A program made the translations under genes and the position numbers. A DNA stretch of 64,000 nucleotides, from positions 164,074 to 228,073 of the forward strand of contig LUCM01000229.1 of NCBI GenBank assembly GCA_008360955.1, written 5' to 3'. Source of the DNA: Fasciolopsis buskii (taxonomy: Eukaryota > Platyhelminthes > Trematoda > Plagiorchiida > Fasciolidae). The notes beneath the pieces are model-generated. The model worked only from the letters and a program-made list of their open reading frames with translations. It searched no databases and had not been told where the DNA came from. Shown here in pieces: positions 48,725 to 60,424 of this stretch (position 1 is its first letter; every line of letters starts with the position of its first letter).

Positions 48725-49699
48725 TGGACCCACTTGGATCAAATGACAAGAATGAAGGGCTTATTGACGTAACTCAGTACGAATAGTCAATTCAGTAAAC
48801 TGGTGGCGAAAAGGACACTAGTTATTCTATTTTTATCTTTATCCCACAAGACCAAGGCGAACGGGAGGCAACCGAGTAGACGATGAACAACACATATCCA
48901 CAAGTGACCATTGGAACAAATGAACAGTGGAGAGAGTGAAATTTCGTTTTGCAAAATATATAACAACCATATTGTCTGGGAAGGACGAAAACTGTATAAC
49001 ACCTGGAAATGTTGCAAAATGTGAAGAAAGAACTGTATACTACCTGGTGTGTCGCTGGTTCTCAGAGAGAAGAACGGCTACGAAGTTGTTTAGTAGTCGT
49101 GAATGAAGTGATCTTATGCCCGTTACATAGTGACTACGGACTAGTAATCAGTGTCGACGATATGGTTGATTTTCCTTCAAAGAGCACTTTCCCCATAAAA
49201 TTAAACGAATCCCCAACCGACATGTGACCACAGTATCCGGGTAACGGGCACATGATGGCCTGGAGCGAGAAAATATCTGGCGCCAAAGGAAGATGAAAGG
49301 GGAGAGGTTTTGTAAGTATCAAGTAGAACAAGACCGTAGGAGCTCCTGGAAGAGATTTGCTCAAAATCGGAGTTTGAAGATATACTAGTGATACAACGGT
49401 CACGATCGATGTTGCTGTTTGCGTGGCGAGAAACGCGATGAGCAGAACGGAGAGTGGCGTCATATGCGAAGTAGTGGACTGGGTTCGAGACAATGGATAA
49501 AAGGAGGATGGCCGCAAGTTTTGGACCCTGGTAGAAAATGTCGCGGATGAGACCTCGTCAGCTTGGGGGAAGAAGGTTCGATTCACAGAAAGAATCCGAA
49601 CACGAGCAGTTTCGCCAGAAGACCTTCGCGCCAAATCCGACTGAAAGAATTATAATGCCGAGCAACAGCAGGTTTCTCCGTGGTTATCCAGTGTAGCCG
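48725..49699. other. Intronic sequence with an unrecognised 166-codon frame
   Basis: The longest frame here that is not clearly RT-derived is at 49134-49634 (-), 166 codons, rich in Ser, Thr, Leu and Pro with a hydrophobic middle. No motif, no flanking splice sites and no related copy in the window. It could be chance on a pyrimidine-rich strand. Confidence 0.4.
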
Positions 49700-50010
49700 A
49701 TCAGGAGAATGGGTCAAAGGCCAGATCAACGGCTGCATCAAGAGAACAGGCACTGAAACAGGCCTTCCGAACGCCCACGGAATGACTGCTGTTCTTCGAG
49801 GAAGGTAATGGTTGGGAGATCGGTCGAGATGGCCAGTCGATGGCACGGTAAAAAAAAAGATGAAAACCTTAATCAGTGGAGTGGCTCGTGTAGGTGTCGC
49901 TAGAATACCGGGTTGGGGACCACGAAATTCCCCGACGGCTAAATGTCAAGGACAGTGGCATCCTTGCATGCGAAATCTCATCTCTTACGGATATTTGTTC
50001 AATTTACTAC
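49700..50010 (+). mobile_element. 3' fragment of a second RTE-like family
   Basis: In the 49812-50066 frame, ISGVARVGVARIPGWGPRN matches the LASVGPSRLPGWGPRD-type motif near the polyprotein C-terminus, followed by a decayed QWHPC. Upstream, LLFFEEGNGW (about 49786-49815) and DGQSMAR match FADAGTGWKK and GGQCMTW. Family 1 has CVPPKEWKKPPGGQQMTW at this place, so this copy belongs to a related but distinct family. Confidence 0.65.
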
Positions 50011-51811
50011 TTCGTAGTCGGTCTGTTCTTGTTCCTATTACTGTTACTATTCTCCCTGCTGTTTGAGCAATTGGTGCTGCGGGGCAGCAACTAAAGCCAG
50101 AGCACGTTGGTGCAAGGCTAATGGGTGTGCAAGTTGCACTGAACGACGAGGTCTGAATCCATGTCGGGAATAGCTGAGCGGTCCCTCGCCTTAGGGAGGC
50201 GAACGCAGATGGTCGGAGATAATGGTGCAAAATAATTTTGAAATAACCCGATAGTTACCCGAATCAGAAGGATTGCCGCGTTTACGAGTGAAGTAAATCA
50301 CGGAGTGTTTCCAAGAGGTGAAACATTTGGGAGAAACAGAAAACAGGCGAAGTCAAAGAGGACCCGAACGATAATTAGTATACCGCTCGGACCGGGTGAT
50401 TTGCAAGCGGTCAGAGCGCAGCGCTTGGCGGATATTCCTAGAGCTAACACGAAGTAGAAAAATGAGAAGTGTGGAAGAAAAAGAACCAGGTGTGAAACGA
50501 AAACAGCTCTCAAAGATAGACTAGATAACCAGAACTACAGAGAGGAGAAATGGAAGGGCAGAAATTGAGGGACCGCTTTTAGTAAGGGGTCAGAATGATC
50601 GACTAAAGGTAGCGAATGAGTAAGCGTTCGGCTTTGAGGCGAATAAAGCGTTTTCCTCCTCACTAGTATGCTTCGCATACGGATGGATGAACAAAACTTG
50701 CCCGGGAGCACACGATCGGTTTGGCGGCTATTGTCGCTCCTCAGGTATGCGTACTTGGTATTCTTCTGTCCAACTATCTCTAATATTAGCGCGTTCCTTT
50801 CTTAGTTTTCCACTAGAATCTCATTTCATTCGACGAAAGCCCTCCGACGGATCACCGTGTGATTCTTAAATGGACATATCATCCATTCAAGCTCCTAACG
50901 ATTCAAATGAAATTTTAGTATGAACAAAGTGTTCTTTTGTTTTTTGTATAGCTGGCAGACACTTGTTCCTAGCTTGCACGAAGCGGTACTGTGCGGTGGA
51001 AGTTAAAGCGGCATCAGCGACGAAATGCTGAGCGCTTCAAGCGTACAACACAATAACTGGCATGCTTAAATCATTTCGGGTTTCCTTGGTTTAGGAATGC
51101 GGAATCAAAAGGTTCATCTATTTGAAGAGCAATGTCCGTGAGATTAGAAACAAGTGTGGAAACGTCAGAAGTGAAGGAACAATGGTTACAGAAATAAAAA
51201 GTTAAAAGGCTGCGAAGACCGTTTCAGTTGGCTGAACAAAAGTGGCAAAATATTTTGAGGACAGCAGAGGGTTGTGGCCAGTGCAGTTAGGGGAGAATGT
51301 AATAGCAATGATCCGATGAGCGAAGAGAGGGGAGAATTGAAGTATTCGAAAAGAGAAGTTGAGAAGCTGATTGAGTGTATGAACACGGTCTATATGGGGA
51401 AGTTAACTAGCCGAAATAAAATGCCGACTACTGTGAATTGATTGGATTTGTGGACCATGACCAGGGTGTCCGAAGTGTGTAATAACTATCCACGGTTGTG
51501 ACAACTGGAATCTATCAAAACAGCAGTAGGGCTTCTGGGGTCTGTAACGAACGAGTTTTCAATGATAAGAAGTCAAAAGTGTAGCGTTCACCACCGTTGG
51601 AGAGCGATAAACAAAGCGGAAATAATGACTGAAGGAAGAAATCAACGTTCCAATGACGAGTTGAAAATTCCGATTGATAAAGAATCGATATTAAAAAGGG
51701 AGAAACTGACAAGCACAGGCACTTACTTTAAAAATAAAGCAGCGGTGAAGTGTGAGATGAACGTTATCGAAGGAAAGGAGGATTTGAAATTTGCTCATAA
51801 ACAGAGCGGGT
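50011..51811. other. Intronic sequence with one TA-linked repeat
   Basis: Apart from the repeat at 50684-50780, nothing is recognised. The plus strand is purine-rich. The 5' part of the 138-codon frame at 51562-51978 is unknown; its 3' part is the start of the RTE copy at 51812. Confidence 0.5.
50684..50780 (-). repeat. TA-linked dispersed repeat, inverted copy
   Basis: The reverse complement contains aagtacgcatacctgagg and gcgacaatagccgcc, matching the copies at 8021 and 59698. The frame with PGAHDRFGGYCRSS here is shared with PGAHDRFRGY at 59.7 kb and PEAQNRFRGYCRSS at 8.1 kb. No (TA)n adjoins this copy. Confidence 0.7.
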
Positions 51812-53388
51812 CTGTATCCATTTTTAAGAAGGGTACACAGAGTGACTGTAATAATCATCGTGGGATTAGTTTAATTCCGAATGTTTCTAAGGTGTTGGCT
51901 TCGACAATGCTACGTCTCTCGACTCCGATTCGCGAGAGCAACAGCGGCGAAGACCAGGTCCGACTTGGCCCAGGTTGAGGTTGCATCGACCAGATTTTCA
52001 CCCTCCGGCAGTTACTAGAAACGCGCCACACGCCCCAACGCCCTACGTTCGTTGCCTTAATCATCGATGGATCGGAGAGCCCAATTCAGTGCTCTCCACC
52101 AGAAGGGCTCGGGAATCCGGCACCATCACTGTACTTGCATACCTATGGTCGCATGAGGGTATACGGTGAACACTCAAGTTCATTTGAGACGACTAGCAGC
52201 GTTTGATAAGGGTGTCCCACCTCTCCATTTTGTGTTCAACTTCCTCATGGACGAGGTGATTGAAGATGTTTTACGAGGTGTCCAAAATGTAGGAATCGAA
52301 CTGAAAAATGGAGGGAAGCTATGTGACCTAGATTACGCAGATGACGTTGTGTGTCTGTTCGAATCCGCGAACCATGCACAACGCGCACTAGATAGACTCT
52401 CGAGGTTTGTGGCTCGGTTAGGCATGTGTTTTGCACCTTCAAAGTGTGAAGTGTTGTTACAGGATTGGACGACAGCAGTGCTCGATTACATGCTGAGCGG
52501 AGAGGAACTAGCGACTGTAAGCCGTTTCACCTTCCTTGGTAGCTGCCTGTCCAACGATGGTAGCTCGGCAGTGGTGGTAAATACGCGTACATCGAAGGCT
52601 CGAGCAGCCTACGCTGGACTGAAGCACCTGTGGCGTCGGCCTGATATTTCACTGAAGTTGGAAGATCGTGTGTACTGTGCTGCAGTGCGCTCAATTCCGT
52701 TGTACGGTTGCGAGACATGGAATATCCGTGTGGGAGATGTTCGTCGGATGGAGGTTGGAGGTTTTCGACCACCGATGTCTTCGTATTATGGCTAGTATTG
52801 GATGGAGTGATCGGGCAAGTAATGTGGAGGCAATGAAGCTAGTACTAGGTGCCGGTTTCAAGAAGACCTTATTTCATCCTGTGAAACTTAGTAGATCACG
52901 TTGGTTGGGTCACGTGCTGCGAATAGCGAATACTCATCTATTATATCGTGCCTTATTTTGTGTTCCTCCCAAGGAATGGAAGAAGCCACCTGGAGACCAA
53001 CAGATGTCATGGCAACGTGGGATTGGAAAACGTACAGCGAACTTAGATAAAGTAGGTGTTTCGAGACTTCGTGGTTGGGGTCCGAAAGATTTGTCAACTA
53101 GCTGGCTGGAGACATTGAAGGATATGGCAGTGAATCGTGAACAGTGGCAATCATGTTGTCATTTTCTATCGAATCAGAATGATTGGAGGATTGCGTTTGT
53201 ACAGTTAGACTGTGTTCCGTGTGTTGGCTGCGACAGCATCTTATCTTTTCCCATCTGTGTAGGTCCACTGCCCGTTGCCCTTGGATATTCACTCTTTTTA
53301 TAGACGTATGTAACCTCGGGGAAAAGGCAGTCGCCAATGAGGCTTGCGTTTCTGTTTAACGCTGAACGATGATGATGATGATAATGAG
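51812..53388 (+). mobile_element. RTE-like element, RT to 3' end (J)
   Basis: This copy is 5' truncated, starting in the RT fingers (SIFKKGTQSDCNNHRGISLI), and ends at tttaacgctgaacgatgatgatgatgataatg (53356-53388). Damage includes loss of sequence between the fingers and the palm (about 52040-52170), a frameshift at 52752-52770 caused by a tandem ggaggtt duplication, and small indels. RT motif C (YADD) is intact. The region 52525-53283 recurs at 57800-58558 with no indel, including the private ggaggtt duplication. It is antisense to the G-alpha-s gene. Confidence 0.9.
52166..52795 (+). pseudogene. RT palm and thumb of RTE-like element
   Basis: A 209-residue frame with FNFLMDEVIEDVLRG, LDYADDVVCLFESANHAQRA (YADD at residues 57-60, 52334-52345), CFAPSKCEVLLQDWTT, FTFLGSCLSNDGSS and LYGCETWNIRVGDV. 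Motif A is missing upstream. The frame runs out of register at GGFRPP because of the 7-bp duplication; the proper continuation is in the next frame, 52668-53303 (RLEVFDHRCLRIMASIGWSD to CCHFLSNQNDW). Confidence 0.85.
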
Positions 53389-56300
53389 AGCGGGCCGAGG
53401 AGATCGGAGAAATTAGTGAGGAGAATATATGTTGCAGTCTAATCAGTGGATGTTAGTGACCGGTGAGTTTGTAACCGTGTAGTGAACGCGTAAGGGAGTG
53501 CGCGTGATTGCATAATGCCATGGATTGTGTGATAGCCTACCACCGTGAACTTGAGAATGAAAATGGCGAATCATACAAGGGCTCCAAGGATCACGTGTGG
53601 TAAAAGGCTGAGCGACAGCAGGGCCATCTACCGCCCCTCTGCTACTTTGCAGACCAGGCAATTAGACCAAAATTTTGGGATGATGTCCCTTAAGACAGTT
53701 TGCCAAACTGAATTCGAGCACTCGGGTTTCAGAAGTCCCACAGAGCGGCCATCGCTTAGGCTAGGCAATAGATGATATGGGGGTCTAAAGGAGGCAATCG
53801 ACAGGGTTCGCATTACAGTCGAAATCTACATACTTTACCGTGAAGAAAGTCAGAGTTTTTACGACAATGTTGTAAAAATTAGACAAAATTAAACAGCACC
53901 CCTTATCTTGCACCGGGGAATACCCTGAGGGGGAACAAGAGGCTATATTAATGTTAGGATAAGTGAGCAGCAAACCATATGACGACCAAAGAGGGTCCGG
54001 TTCCGGACCGTGAACGCGCCTAAGAAAAGGCATCATGGAAAGCAGACAGAATCTCTGAGAGTGAAGCAAAATTATTTGTTGACATGTAATCTGCAGTCAA
54101 GATAGGTTCACCGAAATGCTAAACGAATTTGCACTTCACTTAAGTGTAGTGAATTTATGCACATTAGACTATCCCTCGCGCGCTGGAGTTGAAACCAGCG
54201 AATAGGTGTGGTCATGGAGTCTAATTCAACTACGTTGACGAGCACAGCAACCTGCAAACGAGTGTCGGGGGCACTCATTTTTGTACAAGCTAACACATGA
54301 CCTGAATCTGGGTGAGGCCAGTTGGAATGTAATTGTCAATCGGATTCAGGTCAGTTTGTACAAATATGAACTTCATACACGTGGCAATCGGTCCTTGAAA
54401 CCGCCCTGCAATAGCCAAACAACAACGGAACAACCAGTTACGAGGTGAAACCAAATTATTACGAAAAACGGAATTGTTGGCAACTAATCTGGCTGTGAGT
54501 TTGCTTACTGAAGCAGGGGGTATAGCCATACAGACAACAACTGATAAATTCGCCAATGACTCAGGATTTTTGGAACTCAAAAATCACAGAAGACAAACAA
54601 AAGATGGATACCATGCTCATCAAGTCCAGTAGACTGAGGCTTTTATTACCTAGTCCCACTGCTCGTTAAGTCTGACTCGCTGAAACCATATTTGACTTTA
54701 TTATTACATATTTACGACCATAAGAAGACCGAGGTTTATTCCCATCCGAGCGCACAGTCTGCAGAAGTTTGACATAAAAATTTCGATGGAAATAGATTTA
54801 AGGTTCGACTGTGTGTGCTTCACCCTCTGTAAGAATAATGATGAAGAAAAACGATTGGGTTAGGTGGTATTAAGGTACAGTGGAACCTAGGAGCCAAAGG
54901 ACGAAAGACAGAATCTGGGCACTTAAACTAGCCGATCGTTTTGATCTCGAAAACTTGATGTGCATCAGTTGTGAAGTCAGATTTCTGATATACTTCAGAA
55001 AAACGGCGAACGAAAAATGAAAACAAACCGAAGAACACTGGAACAGATAAAATTAAATTTTACAATACATCTGGCTTTCAATGGCTTCTTCAAAACCCAT
55101 CTACACTAGGAGCTGGAGACAGATTTTGGCTTTTGGGGATACATCATTGGATTAGGCAGGATTGGCAAACAAGATCCGTAACTTCCGACGGAATACCATT
55201 TCTTCTGACTGCTCATGACTTGTTAGCGTGAATACGACAGTGGATGCTGATATGCTTCTTACAGTCCGGTTTGCATTAGAATTAGATGGCTCCTCCCATT
55301 AGGACCCAACATGTTTCGAGATTTGCCCTACTGTACGGTTCATTAAATCAGCACTGTAAGTAAAGTTAACCTGTAGCGGATGACCACTGGCGACAATAAC
55401 AGTGAGAACGAGCAGTCAGATTGAGAATTCCGATAGCCCCGAAAGCGATGACTTTTCGTCTCCCTAGGCCAAATCAGTTCGCCAAAAGAAAACTTGTGCA
55501 AGAAACCAAACTTCTATAATCAAAGGCTGATAATATGTATAGTGAATCCATAAATTAACTTCAACTGATCTAATGTAAATATTTGTCTCGTAAAAACAGA
55601 CTAATCTTAAACCACCAATCTGTTTCTCTTTTTTCTTAACGCGCTTCATTTGTCCGACTTAACAAAATAGACATCCATTTGGTCGGGCAACCACTCCTCA
55701 TTTCGTCACTACTCCACAAGATTTTAAAGGCTCGAGAATGAACTCACTACAAACACATGTTCGCCTAAGTACTACTCCAATCCAACAATGGCTGCGTTTC
55801 GTCAATATTGTTAATTTCAACGATACTGTTCATTAATGTTCTGTTCCGTCTGCGTCAAACGATACTAAGTTGAAAATAGGGATGCCCCGAAACATCTAAC
55901 GCTTTCCATCACGTAGAAAATATTACGGAGTGTTTCACAAAAATATTCCATCCGATGATAAAAACTCTTAGAGTAACAAAAACCGATTTTCAAGAATTTT
56001 CTGCTGTTTGTGTACACTTGTTAACTAGAGAACGAGTGTGCCTGAAAATACGCCTAGAATATAGGCAGCTCAGAACCAAAGTTCTGACAACCCAATAAGG
56101 TTCACATACAGATGTTGATCATTAAGTCGATTTTTGTTCGCCGGCAAGTTGCCGAATGGTTAAACACGTGCTTCGACCGGATATCCTTTCTCTGCTTCAA
56201 AGCGCAGATCAGAAATCTTGCGAACAGACTAGCAAGACACAGAGGTAGTAAGAAACGAAAAACAAACTGGGTCGATTTTCAATGCGCCCAGTAGCATATC

Positions 56301-56640
56301 GATTTAAAACATTTCAAGCACAGCAACGCAACGTGGACGAATGCAGATTGATAACGAAAGATACATTTTAATGTTATAGTCTCCACAAGGATATAACGAC
56401 TTTGTTTATCATGATGTTGAATAGCGTTGTCGCACGGTGAAATTAAACAATCAACTGTAAGGCCAGCGTTCATTTATCAGATAACTCAATCTTAAATGTC
56501 TTGGGACGGTTAGCACTGTTGGGTTGAAAAAACATCAGACGGATTCTGCCGGAACAGTACACACGAGGATAATGCAGAAGTACCAAAGTCACAGGTGACT
56601 GTTCCATAAACAGCAGTGAGAAATTCAAGATACTAGTGTT
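53389..56640. other. Intronic sequence, nothing firmly recognised
   Basis: Short frames only. Near 56143-56175 (+) the segment agttgccgaatggttaaac resembles a tRNA A box, but no B box follows. Confidence 0.5.
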
Positions 56641-56770
56641 CCGGCGGTGGTTACGTGGATTATGAACTAATCACTTCAAAAGGTCACAGCTCCGAATCTC
56701 ACATCCGCCGGCTCGTTATCGCGCCTGACCGACTGGGACCTCATTTGGTTACACTATTCTCCAACTGGCA
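56641..56770 (+). repeat. tRNA-derived SINE, diverged copy
   Basis: gcggtggttacgtgga, then tccgaatctcacatccgccgg, aligns with the SINE at 40710-40912, with a decayed B box (CTCCGAATCTC). Body similarity fades after about 56720. Confidence 0.55.
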
Positions 56771-57798
56771 GGTTCCTCTCGCTGTGTAGCAGACTCTAAT
56801 GGCTATGGGGAACGTCCATTGCACTACAGTCACGCGTCATAGAAAAGTCCCAGTTCTGCAGCATTCCCCAATGAACATCGTCTAATGTCTTTAAACATTA
56901 ATCCGGCGAAACTTCTAGTTCACGGGGGAACAAGAACCGCAGCAGAGCAGAGCCGTATGCCACCCGATACCTCCCCAGGCTGCGAATAAGATGATCGTCA
57001 AGCTGCAGTTGGTCGTGATTAAAGAGTCCATACCCATCGAATAAGGGGTCGCAGGCAAACAACGGCAGTATCAAGAACGTGCTGAGTTTTCGCCTGGCAA
57101 GCGTTTCTATTAAAAATAGTTACGAAACTGGGATGGCACTGTGACGTAACAAGTGTGGTCCGCCACCAAATAAGGTCATCGCTACATACTAGTTCCCTCG
57201 TTAAAGTTTCCAGAGAAGACCAACGAAACAGATAATGCTCACCGGCTGACCCGGAAGAGTCCTACCATCTTGCAGGGTGAACTTGGACCAGCCTCCTCGA
57301 ACAGAAAGCCCGGGGTCTGGAGACATCAGACGTAACTTATGCCCGGGTTTCCCTGTTGATCATCACGACTTATTCCTCTCATCATCCAACACCGCACTTG
57401 GAAAGAGACGCCTCGGATCTCAGTGGTCGACGAGACAAGTCAGCATACTGCGATTCTTTCCTATCAAAAATTAACTCAGTGTGTCTGAACACAATGATCT
57501 TGTTAGCGGTAGGCAGCCAGACCGTTACGATGCGGACACTACACGACTGCCGCGTAGGTATTGTTTGTTTACCTCCCCAATTCAGAATCACCATGTATCA
57601 AAGTTCCAGGGGCAGAGGCAACCTACTGGCTCCGTCGAAGTGGACAAACGAACAACACTGGATTCTACGGTATACCGAATGCCTTGATTAAAAAAAGCCA
57701 ACAGCGCGCTAATTCCCTGTGAGCTGATATCCCCCAGACTAGCCGTAAAAATTCAAGGATATTCTCCATAACTCAACGGTAATAGCCATTTATGCACC
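56771..57798. other. Intronic sequence, nothing recognised
   Basis: Overlapping frames of up to 111 codons at 57277-57691 on both strands; no domain recognised. Confidence 0.5.
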
Positions 57799-58608
57799 AT
57801 TTCACACACCTTGGTAGCTGCCTGTCCAACGATGGTAGCTCGGCAGTGGTGGTAAATACGCGTACATCGAAGGCTCGAGCAGCCTACGCTGGACTGAAGC
57901 ACCTGTGGCGTCGGCCTGATATTTCACTGAAGTTGGAAGATCGTGTGTACTGTGCTGCAGTGCGCTCAATTCCGTTGTACGGTTGCGAGACATGGAATAT
58001 CCGTGTGGGAGATGTTCGTCGGATGGAGGTTGGAGGTTTTCGACCACCGATGTCTTCGTATTATGGCTAGTATTGGATGGAGTGATCGGGCAAGTAATGT
58101 GGAGGCAATGAAGCTAGTACTAGGTGCCGGTTTCAAGAAGACCTTATTTCATCCTGTGAAACTTAGTAGATCACGTTGGTTGGGTCACGTGCTGCGAATA
58201 GCGAATACTCATCTATTATATCGTGCCTTATTTTGTGTTCCTCCCAAGGAATGGAAGAAGCCACCTGGAGACCAACAGATGTCATGGCAACGTGGGATTG
58301 GAAAACGTACAGCGAACTTAGATAAAGTAGGTGTTTCGAGACTTCGTGGTTGGGGTCCGAAAGATTTGTCAACTAGCTGGCTGGAGACATTGAAGGATAT
58401 GGCAGTGAATCGTGAACAGTGGCAATCATGTTGTCATTTTCTATCGAATCAGAATGATTGGAGGATTGCGTTTGTACAGTTAGACTGTGTTCCGTGTGTT
58501 GGCTGCGACAGCATCTTATCTTTTCCCATCTGTGTAGGTCCACTGCCCGTTGCCCTTGGGTATTCACTTTTTATAGAAACTTGTACCTCTGGGGAAAAGG
58601 CAGCGGTC
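57799..58608 (+). mobile_element. Partial RTE-like copy, duplicate of 52525-53283 (K)
   Basis: The copy encodes the thumb and C-terminal part (FTHLGSCLSNDGSS-like start, YGCETWNIR, LGHVLRIAN, CCHFLSNQNDW). It matches copy J at a constant offset of 5275 from 57800 to 58558, including the same 7-bp ggaggtt duplication and frameshift. Beyond 58558 the two differ, and similarity to the family stops at about 58608 before any GAT tail. Lacking both a 5' start and a 3' tail, it does not look like an ordinary target-primed insertion. Confidence 0.88.
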
Positions 58609-59111
58609 ATCCCAATAAAACACTCATTACCATGGCATACGAACAACGACCGCACAGCGCATGCCATTACTGAGGCGAGCCACTGATCGTCACGAAGGAA
58701 ACCGGTATCGAATAAAATAACCACCGTGGGTCCAAGTTATTTTCGATAGTCACCGTGATGGTTTTACGTATATGGTTCTCTTATTAATCAGTTTATAGAC
58801 TGAAAAAACACCAGTTAAACATGAGTGACCCTGGTCGTGAAGATAAACGCACCCGAACACGAAAAGTGAAATCGTACTGGAAATTTTACGAACGTTCAAG
58901 GAGGGGTCTTAGGAGTTACTCTTGTTTGCATTCATAAGTGATAACAAGCACACATATCTAACCGGAAAACTTATTTTATCGAATAGTCAAACCAGGATTA
59001 TTGCTGCATTAATAAGCTAGGGTTAATTATCAATCATTATTTTTTCTCCTCTTCCAACGGCGTTCTGCAAAATTTACATGTCCCGTTGATAACATGCTTG
59101 TTTTCAAGCCG

Positions 59112-59137
59112 ATATATATATATATATATATATATAT
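59112..59137. repeat. (AT)n microsatellite
   Basis: Uninterrupted alternating AT run. Confidence 0.95.
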
Positions 59138-59607
59138 GCAAAAACGCATCAAAACTGTCTATTAACTCGCTATGTACTAAATAATCTGGATTAGTGGTGG
59201 GGGGACGCGGCGGAGTTGCGACGACGAAGTCGCAGAAAAAACATGTTTAAGCTTGTACACCCTGTCATGCCTTTTCGTTAATACACCTGACCTAATGAGA
59301 CCGTATGTGGATCTATGCCATTTCAAGTTCTAGGGTTACGATTGCTAGTCCTCTTCCTCTCGTATGGTGGGCCCTAGTGGTCGTGCGGCGTGCCACTTCC
59401 ACCACACTCATGCAGCAAGCACGTCATAAAAAACTTTTCTGGGACAAAATTCGTCAAATATTTGACCCACTTTTCTATTCCCGCTAAATTGACTCTTACA
59501 CGAACACAAGGAGAATAATCCCTACACAAGGATCAAAAGCGAACGCAAAACAGATAGGGGGAATTTCGTCGTTGCCACAAGAAATATTCCCTGATTCTAA
59601 GAAAGTG

Positions 59608-59610
<3 letters not shown>

Positions 59611-59654
<44 letters not shown>
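59611..59654. repeat. (TA)n microsatellite, left of TA-linked repeat
   Basis: Uninterrupted TA run of about 44 bp; together with 59811-59849 it brackets the dispersed repeat. Confidence 0.95.
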
Positions 59655-59658
<4 letters not shown>

Positions 59659-59697
59659 CCTTAGCGTCAGGATTGTGCATGGAAGTACAAGTATAAG

Positions 59698-59807
59698 GAT
59701 GTTTGGACAAGACAGTATCGGGGTGCGCATACCTGACAAGCGACAAATAACCGCGAAACCGGTCGTGCGCCCCCGGATAAATTTTGTTCACTCATTTAGA
59801 TACAAAT

Positions 59808-59810
<3 letters not shown>
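59698..59810 (+). repeat. TA-linked dispersed repeat between two (TA)n tracts
   Basis: gtttggacaagacagtatc, ggtgcgcatacctgacaag and aaccgcgaaaccggtcgtgc match the copies at 8021 and, inverted, at 50684. It is bracketed by (TA)n at 59611-59654 and 59811-59849. Confidence 0.75.

Positions 59811-59849
<39 letters not shown>
59811..59849. repeat. (TA)n microsatellite, right of TA-linked repeat
   Basis: Uninterrupted TA run of about 39 bp abutting the repeat exactly as at 8132. Confidence 0.95.
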
Positions 59850-59854
<5 letters not shown>

Positions 59855-60424
59855 CCTAATGGAGCAGGAGAACTCCATAGACTCATTCGGATGGGTTTTA
59901 AGATTTACCCTATTACATGGTTGTAAATACTATTTCATTTGTTCGATAGGATTTATTTTACCGAATATTCTAACCACGACTACAAATGAATCTATAAGGT
60001 GAGGTAAATTATTTAGTGATTGAGATAATTTTTGTTTACTGGAGTTTAACACTTGTTTATTTTGCGTCCAGGTCATCCAAGAGCGTTGCATCGTTGTCCT
60101 GACAGTGAAGCAATAAGTTGGAACCAGTAAAATCTAGCATTACAATGAGAAGAAAAAATGAACTGATTGAAAAACCTGGCTTCGTCAGTATTTTTCAAGT
60201 GAATCCGGTGTTTTAATGTAAACAAGGCCACCACTTCCACAAAAGTCCTAGATTCGCGAAAATTATTGTCTTTTGCAGCCTTGATACTATCTCCCCAACA
60301 TTTAAACCAACTGCAGTCAGACACCTGATGAACTTAAAGCGACTGAATACCTCTAACCCATAACCTCAGAAGGTGAATGAAGGCGCAGGCCTCTGCCAGT
60401 CTTGAAGAATTCGCATTCAAACAG

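Larger units (their letters stand above)
58609..60424. other. Intronic sequence with (TA)n tracts and a TA-linked repeat
   Basis: Apart from the microsatellites at 59112, 59611 and 59811 and the repeat at 59698, nothing is recognised. Confidence 0.5.

Noticed and set aside
49560..49600. B-box-like ggttcgattcac suggesting another tRNA-like element
   Set aside because: No A box at the right distance and no pairing T-arm.
56143..56175. A-box-like gccgaatggttaaac
   Set aside because: No B box follows within 80 bases, so it is not supported as a tRNA or SINE.
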